Shown here one piece after another: positions 32,124 to 42,829 of a DNA stretch of 64,000 nt; the stretch's first letter is position 1; the number at the start of each line of letters is the position of its first letter. Under the pieces are notes generated by a model. That model searched no databases and was not told the DNA's origin. It saw nothing but the letters and a program-made list of their open reading frames with translations. The position numbers and the translations under genes are program-made. Source of the DNA: Nansenia antarctica. Lineage: Eukaryota; Chordata; Actinopteri; Argentiniformes; Microstomatidae. The stretch covers positions 40,768,418 to 40,832,417 of the forward strand of contig OZ022345.1 of NCBI GenBank assembly GCA_963989245.1. Direction: 5' to 3'.

Positions 32124-32298
32124 GTGAGATGTGACCGTTGACCGTGTGGGAGACCAAGATGAAGGTGCACGCGGACAACCGCAAGGTGGGGGATAGGCAA
32201 TAATAAAGGTGAGATGTGACCGTTGACCGTGTGGGAGGCCAAGATGAAGGTGCACGCGGACAACCGCAAGGTGGGGGAGATCCCCAGCAAGGCAATAA
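32124..32298 (+). repeat. tet3-derived mosaic minisatellite, left part
   Basis: Two units. Each joins (a) the penultimate-exon end plus intron start (GGCAATAATAAAGGTGAGAT), (b) a last-exon piece (GTGGGAGGCCAAGATGAAGG) and (c) a penultimate-exon start piece (ACAACCGCAAGGTGGGGGAG). The array is cut by the transposon at 32299. Confidence 0.9.
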
Positions 32299-34569
32299 CA
32301 GGGCTTAAAGTACTCCGGCACAGTGCCGGATTTCCGGCGCGGGGGAATTAAAAATAAATATATATATATATATATATATCACACGCTATTGGTTTACATC
32401 GTAATTTAAAGAGTCATCTTCAGCAAAGAGACAGTTCCGCCTACCAATGGTATCACATTGCTCAAGCCAACCAACGACTTCTAGCCAATCGGAGGCAGAG
32501 TAGTGGGGCGGGCCTTAAGAAGTTTGAATGAGTGTAATGTGAGCTTGTAGAGACGTTCGCTTTTAGCAGCCCGCTATCTCGCTAACTTTAGTCTATTAAA
32601 ATGGAAGCCAAGTTTCTCAAAACTGGCGAAGACACAGCTATATTAGAACGAGGAGTAAGAAATAAATGGCGCTGGGCATGGATAGAGGAGAGTAGTGGCG
32701 GAAAGCCTTATGGGACGTGGTGCCTCAAACTGAGGGAGCCGGGTGCTTGTTTCTGTACTCCGTGCTCGAAGAGACTCCTCTACGGCAGCAGTGGGAAGAA
32801 GGTGATCGCTCGACACGCCTCAGATCCCGGTCACCAAGCATCGGTTCGAGCACTCGCTCACACAACAACCTTGCCGGGAGCGACGGCTACAGGTACCACT
32901 TCATCTTCAATGACCGACCGTGTTTGCGAGCAAAAGATCCGAGTGTGTGCGTTTATAGCCGAACATGATCTGTCTTTCACAGTGGCTCAGCCACTCGTCG
33001 ATTTGTGTAAGACGCTATCACAAGATAAAAATGCACTGACAAAACTGTCCATTTCCAACCAGCACGCCAGCTATTTAAACACACATGGCCTTGCCCCGGA
33101 ATTTAAAAAACGGCTACGTGAAAAGCTAAAAAAAGCTACATTTTCAATGAATATCGACGAAGCTACAAATCTTAACATGGACAAAATCCTCAATGTCCTT
33201 GTTCGTTTTTTTGATGATGATCTGGCCAAGGTAACAACACAACACCTAGCGAGCAGGAAAGTAAACATCGCCAACTCCTCAGCCCTCATGCAGGAGCTCA
33301 AAGATATCCTGGAGTCCAATGGTCTTGACTGGTCACTAGTCATCAGTATTCTGCTTGACAACTGTGCAGTGATGAGAGGAAAGAAGACTGGACTGGAGAC
33401 ACAAGCAAGGAAGGAGAACCCTAACCTGCTCGACATATGTGGAGATACAGTTCACATGGTTAACAATGCCGCCAAGGCCATGATGAGCCCATTTACCTCT
33501 GAGGTGGAAGGATTCTGCAATGACATCTATTATGATATAGAAAAGTCCCCAAAACAGAAGGAGATCTTTGCAGAGTTCCGGTCTCTTCTTCATCAACCAG
33601 TCAAGAGCTTAATCAGGCCCATCGGCAACCGCTTTCTACAGATCCTGGAGGTGTGTATAATGAGGGGTGAAAGCAACAAAAATGTAGGCTATTCATAAAA
33701 AAGATTTTAATATTAATTAATGTGTATTACTTCCACCCCTCATAGGTGTGCAACAGGTTACATGAACTTATGGATGTACTAGTGTTGCACTACTCCCATG
33801 TGTTGGATCCAAATGAAGAGCATAAATACAGGTAATGCAAATTATGTTAGTGTTAAATGAACAGTTCACTGTTAATGATTTGTACTGTATTGCTTGTGTT
33901 AATCTGTAGTTAATGTAGAGACTAGATTTCGGATAATCAATTGCTAAAATAAAAAGATAATCATTTGCTAAAAATGTAATAAAATAAAATTCATGAATTA
34001 GTTAAATTAGTATGTAACATGAGCATCAACATGAGCATTGCAATTTCCTTACCGGAGAATACGTTTTCAGTTTCGGCCTATTTTCCTGGTTTTTAACTAT
34101 AGCCTATCCAAGGCCATTGACATTGACAATTTATTTGAGTTAACAGGTTGAGTTTTAATCTGTAATCCACAATGAAACAAAATGTGTGTGTGTGTGTGTG
34201 TGTGTGTTTGTGTGTACTGCAGATGGCTTCTTAACCAAGTGTTTGAAAGGCATGCACTAACATTTGAGGAAAGGGCCAGAGTAGATGTTCTTCAGCAAGA
34301 ACAAGCGGCAGCGTCCCGGATGAGAACAGCAGAGAATCAGAACCGGAAGGCACGGATCTCTGTGCTCTTCTTGGAGTTTGATAGGTTGACAGCCTTGATT
34401 GACATGTTCAGAGGTATATTACAAGTAGGATAACTCGAGTGGCAATAGCTGTACATGAGCGCACAACCCTGACTGATGTTTTATTCCTCTCAATCCAACA
34501 AGAACAGAGTAATAATGACTGCTAGTGTAACATATTATATGTGTCAAACCTTTTGATTGGTAGTGAATA

Positions 34570-34726
34570 TATTTAAATGTTCTGTCATGTAATTGCTTTT
34601 TAATTCTTCTTCTTATTATTATTATTCTTATGTTGTCTGTATGCACCAACAACCATAGCAAATTCCTTGTATGTGAAAACCTACTTGGCGAATAAAGTCA
34701 TTCTGATTCTGATTCTGATATTTTGT
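34570..34726 (+). repeat. L2-type repeat 3' end with ATTCTG tail
   Basis: TTCCTTGTATGTGAAAACCT, then GGCGAATAAAGTCATTCTGA and further TTCTGA units, inside an intron of the hAT-like transposase. Confidence 0.65.
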
Positions 34727-35705
34727 ACTTTGTTTGCAGGTGTCCTTCCAACCTTTCAGGGATTTCTGAAAAAACTGCAGCATGAGAAACCCCTGGTGCA
34801 CTTGCTGCATGTGGAGATGGTGGCCCTGGTCAGAGAACTGCTGTCCAATGTCATGATGCCCTCCGCCATCCCACTGAGTGCAAAGAGGCTAGTCAAAGTT
34901 GATGTCCAGAGTCGAGACTTGCAACTGTCTGACAAAAGGCTGTTTGTCGGCACACATTGATACTCTGCACTGAACAAGGCTCGTGTCGAGGGGAAGATAT
35001 GGGTTAACAATCTCTACAGCTCTCTCAGAGAAGGTTATATATGAAGGCAGCAGATTTCCTTCTTAAAAAGCTTCCTCTCGACAACCACATCATCACTGCA
35101 CTCTCGGCTTTGACTCCTTCTTTGATTCAAGATGAATCTGTCTGTGGGGCTTTCATCACATTAGGTGCTTTCATCACATTAGCCTTGCCTAATGTAGTTG
35201 AACCAGAGGAGATTGGTCAACTAGATGAAGAGGTACGGGCATACCAAATAGATGTGGACCTGGTAGCTCGTGGCCAGAGTTACATTGAGGAAGAAAGTCG
35301 ACTTGATGTAGACTGGTGGAGTGGAATCCTGAGAGATGCGAAATTTCCTACTCTGGGTAAGCTGGTCAAAGCACTTCTCAGCATCTTCACTGGCCCCCTG
35401 GTTGAGGGATCCTTCAATCTCATGGATGACATCCTTGAAGCAGACAGATGCTCAATGAATGTGGAGACTTACGAGAGTCTTGCAATTGTCAAATCTGCAA
35501 TTAAAGCAAGGGAGTGGACAGCCTCAACGATGATGATAGACCAGCCATTGAGGAGGTCCTGCCTAGCGTCATATCAAACATATCAGCTGCACCTGAATAA
35601 GAAGAAAGAGAGGGAAGAGGCACTAAAGAAGAGAAAGCTGACAGATGCAGCAAGGGTTCTGGCTTCAGTGAGAGTAAACAAATTAGTGCACCAGGCCAGG
35701 AATAT

Positions 35706-36165
35706 GGCTGCACAACCCAAAGCCTCCACTGCACCACCCACTGCCTCCACTGGACCACCCAAAGCCTTCACTGCCTCCACTGGACCACCCAAAGCCTTCA
35801 CTGCCTCCACTGGACCACCCAAAGCCTTCACTGCCTCCACTGGACCACCCAAAGCCTTCACTGCCTCCACTGGACCTCCCAAAGCCTCCACTGGACCACC
35901 CAAAGCCTTCACTGCCTCCACTGGACCTCCCAAAGCCTCCACTGGACCTCCCAAAGCCTCCACTGCCTCCACTGGACCTCCCAAAGCCTTCACTGGACCA
36001 CCCAAAGCACTCAAATCCTCCACTGCACCACCTAAAGCTTTCTTTGGACCACCCAAAGCACTAAAATCCTCCAATGCACCACCTAAAGCCTTCACTGGAC
36101 CACCCAAAGCACTCAAACCCTCCACTGCACCACCCACTGCCTCCACTGCACCACTCAAAGTGTCC
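35706..36165 (+). repeat. Coding repeat of Pro-Lys-Ala-Phe-Thr units
   Basis: About 20 in-frame copies of units such as GPPKAFTAST and GPPKAST in the transposase C-terminus. On the minus strand the same DNA reads as Gly/Ala/Leu repeats, a shadow. Confidence 0.9.
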
Positions 36166-36252
36166 TCTGTCTCCCCTGGAACACTTAATGCCTTGAAAAG
36201 GAGTGTCTCTGAGAAATTGCAGGGCTTTGTTTATGAGAGAGAATATAAGTGA

Positions 36253-36673
36253 TAGTGGCTTAAGTAATCAGTTTGTTCTTTTAAAGACATGTATATATGT
36301 TATTCTGTATTGTTATAGTGATAGTGGCTTAATAAGTAATCAGTTTGTTCTTTTAAAGACATGTATATATGTTATTATGTATTGTTATAGTGATAGTGGC
36401 TTAATAAGTGATGCAGGCCTTAAGTGATTTAATCAGTTTGTTCTTTTAAAGACATCTAAATAAATTATTTTATTTTGTATTGAGTATAAAACAGTATTAA
36501 TGCATTTTAACATTGAGACATATATGTTGTATTGACTATTAAATAGTATTAATGCATTTAAACATTGAGACAAGAAGCTGTCTTCTGTACCCGCTCTCCC
36601 AATATCTCAAACTGTGACCCTCCTCCCCAAGAAAAAGTTTCAGGCACAGGATTTTTCCCCACTTTAAGCCCTG
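36253..36673. repeat. Transposon 3' region with tandem 60-70 bp repeats
   Basis: GATAGTGGCTTAATAAGTAA and TCAGTTTGTTCTTTTAAAGA recur three to four times between 36250 and 36460, followed by the inverted end. Confidence 0.8.
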
Positions 36674-37310
36674 CAATAATAAAGGTGAGATGTGACCGTT
36701 GACCGTGTGCGGACAACCGCAAGGTGGGGGAGATCCCCAGCAAGGCAATAATAAAGGTGAGATGTGACCGTTGACCGTGTGGGAGGCCAAGATGAAGGTG
36801 CACGCGGACAACCGCAAGGTGGGGGATAGGCAATAATAAAGGTGAGATGTGACCGTTGACCGTGTGGGAGGCCAAGATGAAGGTGCACGCGGACAACCGC
36901 AAGGTGGGGGAGATCCCCAGCAAGGCAATAATAAAGGTGAGATGTGACCGTTGACCGTGTGCGGACAACCGCAAGGTGGGGGAGATTCCCAGCAAGGCAA
37001 TAATAAAGGTGAGATGTGACCGTTGACCGTGTGGGAGGCCAAGATGAAGGTGCACGCGGACAACCGCAAGGTGGGGGATAGGCAATAATAAAGGTGAGAT
37101 GTGACCGTTGACCGTGTGGGAGGCCAAGATGAAGGTGCACTCGGACAACCGCAAGGTGGGGGAGATCCCCGAGGACGAGCAGCTCAACCGGACGGAGAGC
37201 GACGCCGAGAGCCAGAGGGGGGACCCGTGCGACGGGGAGTACTGGTCGGACAGCGAACACAACCGGACGGAGAGCGACGCCGAGAGCCAGAGGGGGGACC
37301 CTCGGACATA
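36674..37310 (+). repeat. tet3-derived mosaic minisatellite, right part
   Basis: About seven units of the same make-up as 32124-32298, with short and long versions. The right end adds two copies of another last-exon piece (encoding NRTESDAESQRGD and WSDSEHN), one after the other. The short minus-strand frames over it have no support. Confidence 0.9.
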
Positions 37311-37449
37311 CATTAACAGTACACACCTAATTGAGGCTGTTGTCACCCAGCGCAGAGCCACGCCTTACTGCTATCATAGGTCATCCTAACGCCCGGCGCA
37401 CCGACCGCTGGTACCTGAGAAGGAGTGTGTAGAGTTTGGTGACTGTGAC

Positions 37450-37870
37450 TCTTTCGCACCTTTAGCTCTTTCGCACCTTTAGCTTTCCAGACTCAAGCCT
37501 TACGTACCTGGGTGAATCCAAATTCCAAAGTACCTTGGAGGTCAATAGAGGCAGGCCTGGTCAGTCCAGTCAGATTAGAGGATTTACTTTTCTCAGGCAC
37601 TGGACATAGGACTCTGTCATAGATTTGGTTGCATTATAGATAACGCCCTTAAGGTGTGGAAAGCGTCTGAGAAAATCATGGGAGGTTCCTTGCGATTCGG
37701 TTCCTCCACTCCTTTATGGAATAACCTAAACTTGATGTCAGGTAACCGACCATTCACCCAGCAAACATGGAGCTCTCTGGGTGTAAATACTCTCAGAGAC
37801 CTGTATGACAATGATGGCCTAGTTTCATTTCAGCACCTCCAAACTAAGTTTGTTCTTCCAGCGTCATCAT
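37450..37870 (+). pseudogene. L1-type ORF2 C-terminal remnant
   Basis: Reads SSTPLWNNLNLMSGNRPFTQ then QTWSSLGVNTLRDLYDNDGL and SFQHLQTKFVLPASS, the helical C-terminal region of fish L1 ORF2. The reverse transcriptase part is absent. Confidence 0.6.
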
Positions 37871-37894
37871 AGTCACAGGCCCCACCCTGTTCAC

Positions 37895-39955
37895 ACTATT
37901 GATTGATTGATTGATTGAAAACCTTTATTGTCCCCAATGGGGAAATTTTGTTGTCAAACAGCTCAGTTAGGGCAGAAAACATTCAATACAGAAAACAGAA
38001 AACATTCAATAAAATACATAAAACAGTGCAGGCTCAATAAGTAAAAAGTTCCAAAAGTTCCAGCTCCAGGTCTCCCCCACCCTGCAGGGCCTGGTTGTAG
38101 AGTCGGAGTGCAGCTGGAACAAAGGACTGTCCAAATCTTTTTGTACTTTGACGGGGGAGAACAAATCTGTGGCTGAACTTACTCCTCATCCCCGCCAGCT
38201 CGCAGTACATCGGGTGGGAGGGATTGGCCAGCATGGCCGCCAGTTTTTTCCCCATCCTCTGTTCTGCCACCACCTCTAGGCTGTCCAGCCCGGTCCCCAC
38301 CACAGAGCTGGCCTTCTTCACCAGTTTGTTTAGCTTCGCAGCATCCCTGGCACAGATGTTTCCACCCCAGCAGGCCACGGCGAAGAACAGAACGCTGGCA
38401 ACCACCGACTGATAGAACATTTGCAGCAGCTTGTTGCAGACACCGAAAGACCTCAGCCTTCTCAGGAAAAACAGTCTGCTCTGCCCTTTCCTGAGAAGAG
38501 CCTCGGTGTTGTCAGTCCAGTCCAGTTTGTTATTAATTTGTACTCCCAGGTACCTGTAGGAGTCCACCCTCTCGACTTCCACCCCCTTGATGGTGATGGG
38601 GGCTGGGGTCCTTCTCTTCCTCCTAAAGTCCACCACCAACTCCTTTGTTTTGCTGGTGTTAAGCAAAAGGTAGTTGGTGTCGCACCACTGCACAAAGCTC
38701 TCCACCAGGGCCCTGTACTCCTCATCCCTGTCGTCTGTGATGTAACCGACGATAGAGGAGTCATCCGAAAACTTCTGCAGGTGGCACTGGTCGGAGCTAA
38801 ACTGGAAGTCGGAGGTATAGAGGGTGAAGAGAAAGGGTGACAGAACAGTTCCCTGGGGGGCACCGGTGTTGCACACCACCACCTCAGACTGACAGCCCTG
38901 CAGTCTCACATACTGACGCCTGTCTGTGAGGTAGTTGTGGATCCAAGCCGTCAGGGAGTCCTCCACACACATCACTGCTAGTTTGTCAGCCAGCAGTGAT
39001 GGCTTGATAGTGTTAAATGCACTGGAGAAGTCGAAGAACATGGTCCTCACCATGCTCTGTGGCCTCTCCAGGTGTGTGTAGGCCCTGTGCAGCATGTAAA
39101 TGATGGCATCCTCCACCCCCATGCTCTCCTGGTATGCAAACTGCCGGGGGTCCAGGAAGTCCTTCACCTGGGGCTTAAGGTGTTGCAGCACTAGCCTCTC
39201 CAGGATCTTCATGACCTGTGGTGTCAGGGCGACAGGTCTGTAGTCGTTTGGGGTGCTGGGCCGTCCCTTCTTTGGCACTGGGACGATGCAAGAGGTCTTC
39301 CAGAGCTGTGGCACCCTCCTCAGTCTTAGAGATAGACTGAAGAGATGTTGGAATGTGTCCGCCAGCTCTCCAGCACACACCTTCAGAACCCTGGGGTTGA
39401 TGTTGTCTGGACCTCTGGACTTGTTCACATTCACCCTGGAGAGCTGCCTTCTCACCTGCTCAGATGTTATAAAGCTGTGAGTACCGGTGTCTCCAGGTGT
39501 GAAGCATGCTCCCTGGCTCCTGGTGTTGGTAAGGGGAGGCAATTGCTGCTGGGGTGTGAGGGGGTCAGGGGGAGTGGGGGCTACTGTTGCCAGGGGTGCG
39601 GTACATTGTAGAGGGGAGGAGAGGGTCGGGGGCTGTGGGGGGTGACAGGGGGATGGTTGGTCAAACCTGTTAAAGAAGCAGTTCAGGTCATCCGCCTGCT
39701 CTCGGGTCCCCTCCACCACAGTATGTGGCTGCTTGTGGCCCGTGATCTTCTTGAAACCCTTCCACACCTCCTTGGAGCTGTGGGCCACTAGCCCGCCCTC
39801 CAATTTCCTCCTGTATTCCTCTTTGGCTGCTCTCAGCTCCTTCTTCACCTCCTTCTGAGTGGCCCTGGCTCCCTCAGTGTCCCCTGCTATACATGCTCTC
39901 CTAACCCTAACCCATTCCAATAAGGCATGGAATAACATTGTATAAGCCACTGTAT
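37895..39955 (-). mobile_element. 5'-truncated L2/Rex-type LINE, minus strand
   Basis: On the minus strand the element ends GGGGACAATAAAGGTTTTCA and then a CAAT repeat (about 37895-37918), the short tandem tail of L2-like LINEs. Its 5' end is cut at about 39950. It is a different family from the copy at 14256, by sequence and tail. Confidence 0.8.
38034..39950 (-). CDS. L2/Rex-type reverse transcriptase, uninterrupted
   Basis: A 638-codon frame without breaks. A linker with KEVWKGFKKITGHKQ is followed by RT motifs: IVPVPKKGRPSTPNDYRPVA, motif A FFDFSSAFNTIKP, motif B NTGAPQGTVLSPFLF and motif C FSDDSS. A C-terminal domain then runs to FTY. Motif C has Ser-Asp-Asp in place of the more common Ala-Asp-Asp, which also occurs in this clade. 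The endonuclease half is missing through 5' truncation, so it could not retrotranspose by itself, but the lack of stops implies a recent copy. The first Met is internal to the original protein. Confidence 0.8.
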   Translation of the reverse strand: MAYTMLFHALLEWVRVRRACIAGDTEGARATQKEVKKELRAAKEEYRRKLEGGLVAHSSKEVWKGFKKITGHKQPHTVVEGTREQADDLNCFFNRFDQPSPCHPPQPPTLSSPLQCTAPLATVAPTPPDPLTPQQQLPPLTNTRSQGACFTPGDTGTHSFITSEQVRRQLSRVNVNKSRGPDNINPRVLKVCAGELADTFQHLFSLSLRLRRVPQLWKTSCIVPVPKKGRPSTPNDYRPVALTPQVMKILERLVLQHLKPQVKDFLDPRQFAYQESMGVEDAIIYMLHRAYTHLERPQSMVRTMFFDFSSAFNTIKPSLLADKLAVMCVEDSLTAWIHNYLTDRRQYVRLQGCQSEVVVCNTGAPQGTVLSPFLFTLYTSDFQFSSDQCHLQKFSDDSSIVGYITDDRDEEYRALVESFVQWCDTNYLLLNTSKTKELVVDFRRKRRTPAPITIKGVEVERVDSYRYLGVQINNKLDWTDNTEALLRKGQSRLFFLRRLRSFGVCNKLLQMFYQSVVASVLFFAVACWGGNICARDAAKLNKLVKKASSVVGTGLDSLEVVAEQRMGKKLAAMLANPSHPMYCELAGMRSKFSHRFVLPRQSTKRFGQSFVPAALRLYNQALQGGGDLELELLELFTY

Positions 39956-40117
39956 AATCCAGTCTCTCTGCCCGTTATGAGTGACTCAATTAATTTAGAT
40001 AGACCAGTTGAAGTGTCTCTCTCTCACTCTGTGTCTGTTTCTCTAGTCTCTCTCAGTGTGTCATTCTGCCTCTGTGTCTCTCCTGACTGTGTATGTCTCT
40101 CTCTGCCTCTGTCTCTC

Positions 40118-40290
40118 AGGACAGTCATCATGGTGGAGCTGACCGTTCCATGGGAAGAGGGGATGGAGGCCGCCTTCGAGAGAAAGAAGGAAAAGTACAG
40201 ATTTGGCAGCTGAGTGCTCGCAAGCAGGGTGGAAGGCAGTCACCTATCCAGTGGAAGTTGGGTGCAGAGGCTACACAGGAACACAGGATC
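40118..40290 (+). pseudogene. C-terminal fragment of a fish retroelement protein
   Basis: Reads TVIMVELTVPWEEGMEAAFE followed by RKKEKY. After a 1-nt shift near 40198 it reads DLAAECSQAGWKAVTYPVEV and GCRGYTGT. The ELTVPWE...ERK.KY...GW...PVEVGCRG pattern is one I know from many fish retroelement-linked proteins. I believe it is an endonuclease-like domain, but that is memory rather than proof. The piece at 61073-61423 looks like the downstream part of the same family. Confidence 0.5.
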
Positions 40291-40449
40291 CCCGCTGGGG
40301 ATCACAGGATCCAAGCTGTTCTATTATTGTTATATCCCTTCCATATATACCCATTTGCATATTTAAACATACAATGTTGAAATGTTTGGTGTCTCCCCTT
40401 AGTCTGATCTAATGCATGAATATGTTACCACTAACTTCCAAACAGAGAA

Positions 40450-40545
40450 AATCTGTGAAGCAGTCGCAGGTGAATGGTTAAGACCTTTAACCCAACATCA
40501 CAGGGTTGCAAGTTCAAGTCCTGGTGATGGCTCTAAATCAAGTTT
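40450..40545 (+). repeat. tRNA-like SINE head
   Basis: A-box-like AGGTGAATGGTTAAGAC at 40468-40484 and B-box-like GGTTGCAAGTTCAAGTCC at 40504-40521 have spacing as in tRNA-derived promoters. Confidence 0.55.
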
Positions 40546-40607
40546 CAGATTTTGACTATGTACTCTCAAACTTCACCAATCAGTAGGAGATATGAACAAT
40601 GAAGAGT

Positions 40608-40690
40608 GTGAAACAGTCGTAGCTCAATGGTTAAGAGCAAGCCCCAAGATTCAGGGGTTGAGGGATCAAATCCCAGAGGGAACGGCTGTG
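40608..40690 (+). repeat. Second tRNA-like SINE head
   Basis: A-box TAGCTCAATGGTTAAGAG at about 40620-40637 and B-box GGTTGAGGGATCAAATCCC near 40657. It shares the CAGTCG-AG leader with the unit at 40450, so the two are related copies. No intact cloverleaf was found. Confidence 0.6.
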
Positions 40691-40986
40691 GAACAATAAT
40701 GTGCGGACAAGGCTGGGATCATCAGCATCAGAACCTTGGAAAGCAGGTTCTGAAGAGAAGGAAGTTGCGGACAATGCTTGGACAGAGAGGGGCCGTGAAC
40801 CAGGCAGGACCATCCAGGTAGTGTGAGTATGAGTACGAGTGTGAGTGTGAGGTGGTGGTGGTGAGTGAGCGGACAAGGCCGGAGATACTGGGGGAAGATC
40901 CCCGAGGAGATCCCCCGCCTTCCTGAGAATTAAACAGCAGTGGTTATGATGAAAAATAAGAAAAAGGGTAAAGAGTAACCATAATG

Positions 40987-41388
40987 TTAGGGGTTAAGGG
41001 TTAGATCCCTAAGCCCCTCTGCTAACACAGTATCATAATGATCTTTGAGAATGTTCAAGTTATTAACCATCCACTCATCTGTGTTAAGTTTCACTCTGTG
41101 ATTTGTGTCAGGATGGGGAGATGAGGGTTTAATAAAGAATGTTAGTCTATTAACTTGTTTCATCATCCCCACTGGAAACTGTCCTGTTTCCAGAGATCTA
41201 CTGATCACTTCAGCATGGTGAGTAGCCTGGAGTAATTTGAAAAGTTGTTTTTCAACTCTGGGAGGTTGATGTTGTTGTTGATTTTTTAGTAGATACTGCG
41301 CTTGAGGCCCTCCGGACCCTCCCCCAGACAGATGCCCCTGCCGAGAAGCCCGTCTCCGTCGACGGACTGCGGTCCACTCGTCGCTCAT
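40987..41388 (-). CDS. Unassigned small gene of a fish repetitive family
   Basis: Minus-strand frame of 133 codons from ATG at 41388: a basic start (MSDEWTAVRRRRRASRQGHL), a Gln/Gly-rich linker, then a helical body with KQLFKLLQATHHAEVISRSL, VNRLTFFIKPSSPHPDT and LNILKDHYDTVLAEGL. I recall repeated fish proteins with an HH...IKP.....HY layout, but none with a known function. It may be the first part of a longer transposon gene. No neighbouring gene helps. Confidence 0.4.
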   Translation of the reverse strand: MSDEWTAVRRRRRASRQGHLSGGGSGGPQAQYLLKNQQQHQPPRVEKQLFKLLQATHHAEVISRSLETGQFPVGMMKQVNRLTFFIKPSSPHPDTNHRVKLNTDEWMVNNLNILKDHYDTVLAEGLRDLTLNP

Positions 41389-41607
41389 GGTAAGTGTTCA
41401 ATGGATGCTAGCTAAACTAAAAGACTTTAAGAAGATAAAAGATTAAAGAAATATAGGCCTAAATTCAAGGCCTGCTGACTATTATTCCTGTTATTCCTGT
41501 CATATCTATTTGTATTTGTTTTTAGAAAAACATTTTTTGTTGCCTTGAAGCAGGGGTGGAAAGAACGTCCCTCTCAAACCAAGGACTGTAAAAGTACACC
41601 AAATTCA

Positions 41608-42210
41608 CATTTGAAGAAACACACCAAGGTGCTTTTAAAGTGCAAAACTCACTCCACACTCAACTGTGATTTGAAGAAACACACAAGGTGCTTTTAAAGT
41701 GCAAAACTCACTCCACACTCAACTGTGATTTGAAGAAACACACAAGGTGCTTTTAAAGTGCAAAACTCACTTCACACTCAACTGTGATTTGAAGAAACAC
41801 ACAAGGTGCTTTTAAAGTGCAAAACTCACTCGACACACACCACACACTCAATGTGTAAGAGAGTCTCAACATTTGGAGAGACTTAATTTCCCCTCCCCCA
41901 ACCATGTGCAAAGGCAATTTGTTTGTACAAACTACTGACAGGAATAATTAATTTAAAAGGTAGATATTGGTTCTGTCCCAACCTCTGTGATTTGAAGAAA
42001 CACACAAGGTGCTTTTAAAGTGCAAAACTCACTCCACACACACCACACTCAATGTGTAAGAGAGTCTCAACATTTGGAGAAACTTGATTTCCCCTCCCCC
42101 AACCATGTGCAAAGGCAATTTGTTTGTACACAATTATTTGTGCAAACTACTGACAGGAATAATTAATTTAAACGGTAGACATGGGTTCTGTCCCAACCTA
42201 TCAAGAATGT
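41608..42210. repeat. Nested tandem repeats of 62 bp and about 200 bp
   Basis: TTTGAAGAAACACACAAGGT / GCTTTTAAAGTGCAAAACTC recurs four times at 41608-41850 and again at 41990. The following block (TAAGAGAGTCTCAACATTTG ... CAGGAATAATTAATTTAAA) is also present twice, so a larger segment was duplicated. Confidence 0.9.
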
Positions 42211-42829
42211 TTTTTTTTTTTTTTTTAAAGTCAAGCAAGACTGATATCATAAAAGGCTTAAAAGAAAGAAAAAGCTCCAACGTTCACAGCACACTGTGCC
42301 TTCATCAGGGAGAATTAAAGTGAACCAGGAAGAGGAAGTTTAAATAGAAAAAGGAAAGGGAGGAGTTCAAAAAAAGGGAGGGGGGGGGAATCCACACCTG
42401 AAAACCAAGTAGCGACTAATTATAGCGTGATTTTGTCTAATAGAGTGGGGAAATGAAATGATAATTTGAAAAAATCAAATAATGTTGTTAAAGGATCACA
42501 CAAGTATTGATTTTATGTGAAGTCGTATCCTTCCATAACACCATTTTGATCCCTAAAAATGTGATGATTTTATTTTATTTTTTTATACAAGGCCTTTCAC
42601 GGCAGCCATCTTTTCCTGTCACTAATACTAATGGAAAAAGAACCCCTGTGTAAAACAAAACAAAATACTGTATATGCAACTTGATGATATCAATGATATT
42701 GATTCTTCCTGTAATGTCAACCAAGCACTATGTTGTATGTAGCCACCTAAACAATGCGATAGGATGCATACGATAGATATTCATGTGGCAGTTGGACTTT
42801 GAGTCAATGTTAAGATTAAGATTAAGAGG
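42211..42829. other. No gene recognised
   Basis: AT-rich sequence with an A/G-rich tract near 42340-42390. Small frames here are not supported. Confidence 0.5.

Larger units (their letters stand above)
32601..36252 (+). pseudogene. Multi-exon hAT-like transposase with C-terminal proline-rich repeats
   Basis: Exons: 32601-33650, 33746-33831, 34223-34413, 34740 to about 35040, and 35041-36252. The first four agree in splice phase. Exon 1 opens with MEAKFLKTGEDTAI and has a finger-like CFCTPCSKRLL...H...H. It also has SMNIDEATNLNMDK near 33145 and LLDNCAVMRGKKTGLE near 33354, placed like the acidic residues of hAT transposases, then GDTVHMVNNAAKAM. The end has DWWSGILRDAKFPTLG and GSFNLMDDILEADRCS, like a hAT dimerisation domain. 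TGA at 34958 and a 2-nt shift near 35040 break it. I know similar unnamed fish proteins but no family name. Confidence 0.65.
32299..36673 (+). mobile_element. Unusual hAT-related transposon inside the tet3 array
   Basis: The 4375-bp element has inverted ends CAGGGCTTAAAGT (32299) and ACTTTAAGCCCTG (ending 36673). CAATAA is repeated on both sides, as a 6-bp duplication or the rest of an 8-bp one. It contains a transposase gene split into at least five exons, a TG microsatellite at 34183-34213 and an L2-type repeat tail at 34570-34726. The flanking array sequence closes up across it, so it inserted after the array had formed. Confidence 0.85.

Noticed and set aside
36539..37361. Minus-strand frames of 176-267 codons with His/Ser/Leu repeats
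   Set aside because: They read the tet3 mosaic minisatellite on the wrong strand; the repeat is explained by plus-strand tet3 coding pieces.
40450..40690. Functional tRNA genes
   Set aside because: A- and B-box-like strings are present but no acceptor or anticodon stems form a cloverleaf; a tRNA-derived SINE is more likely.
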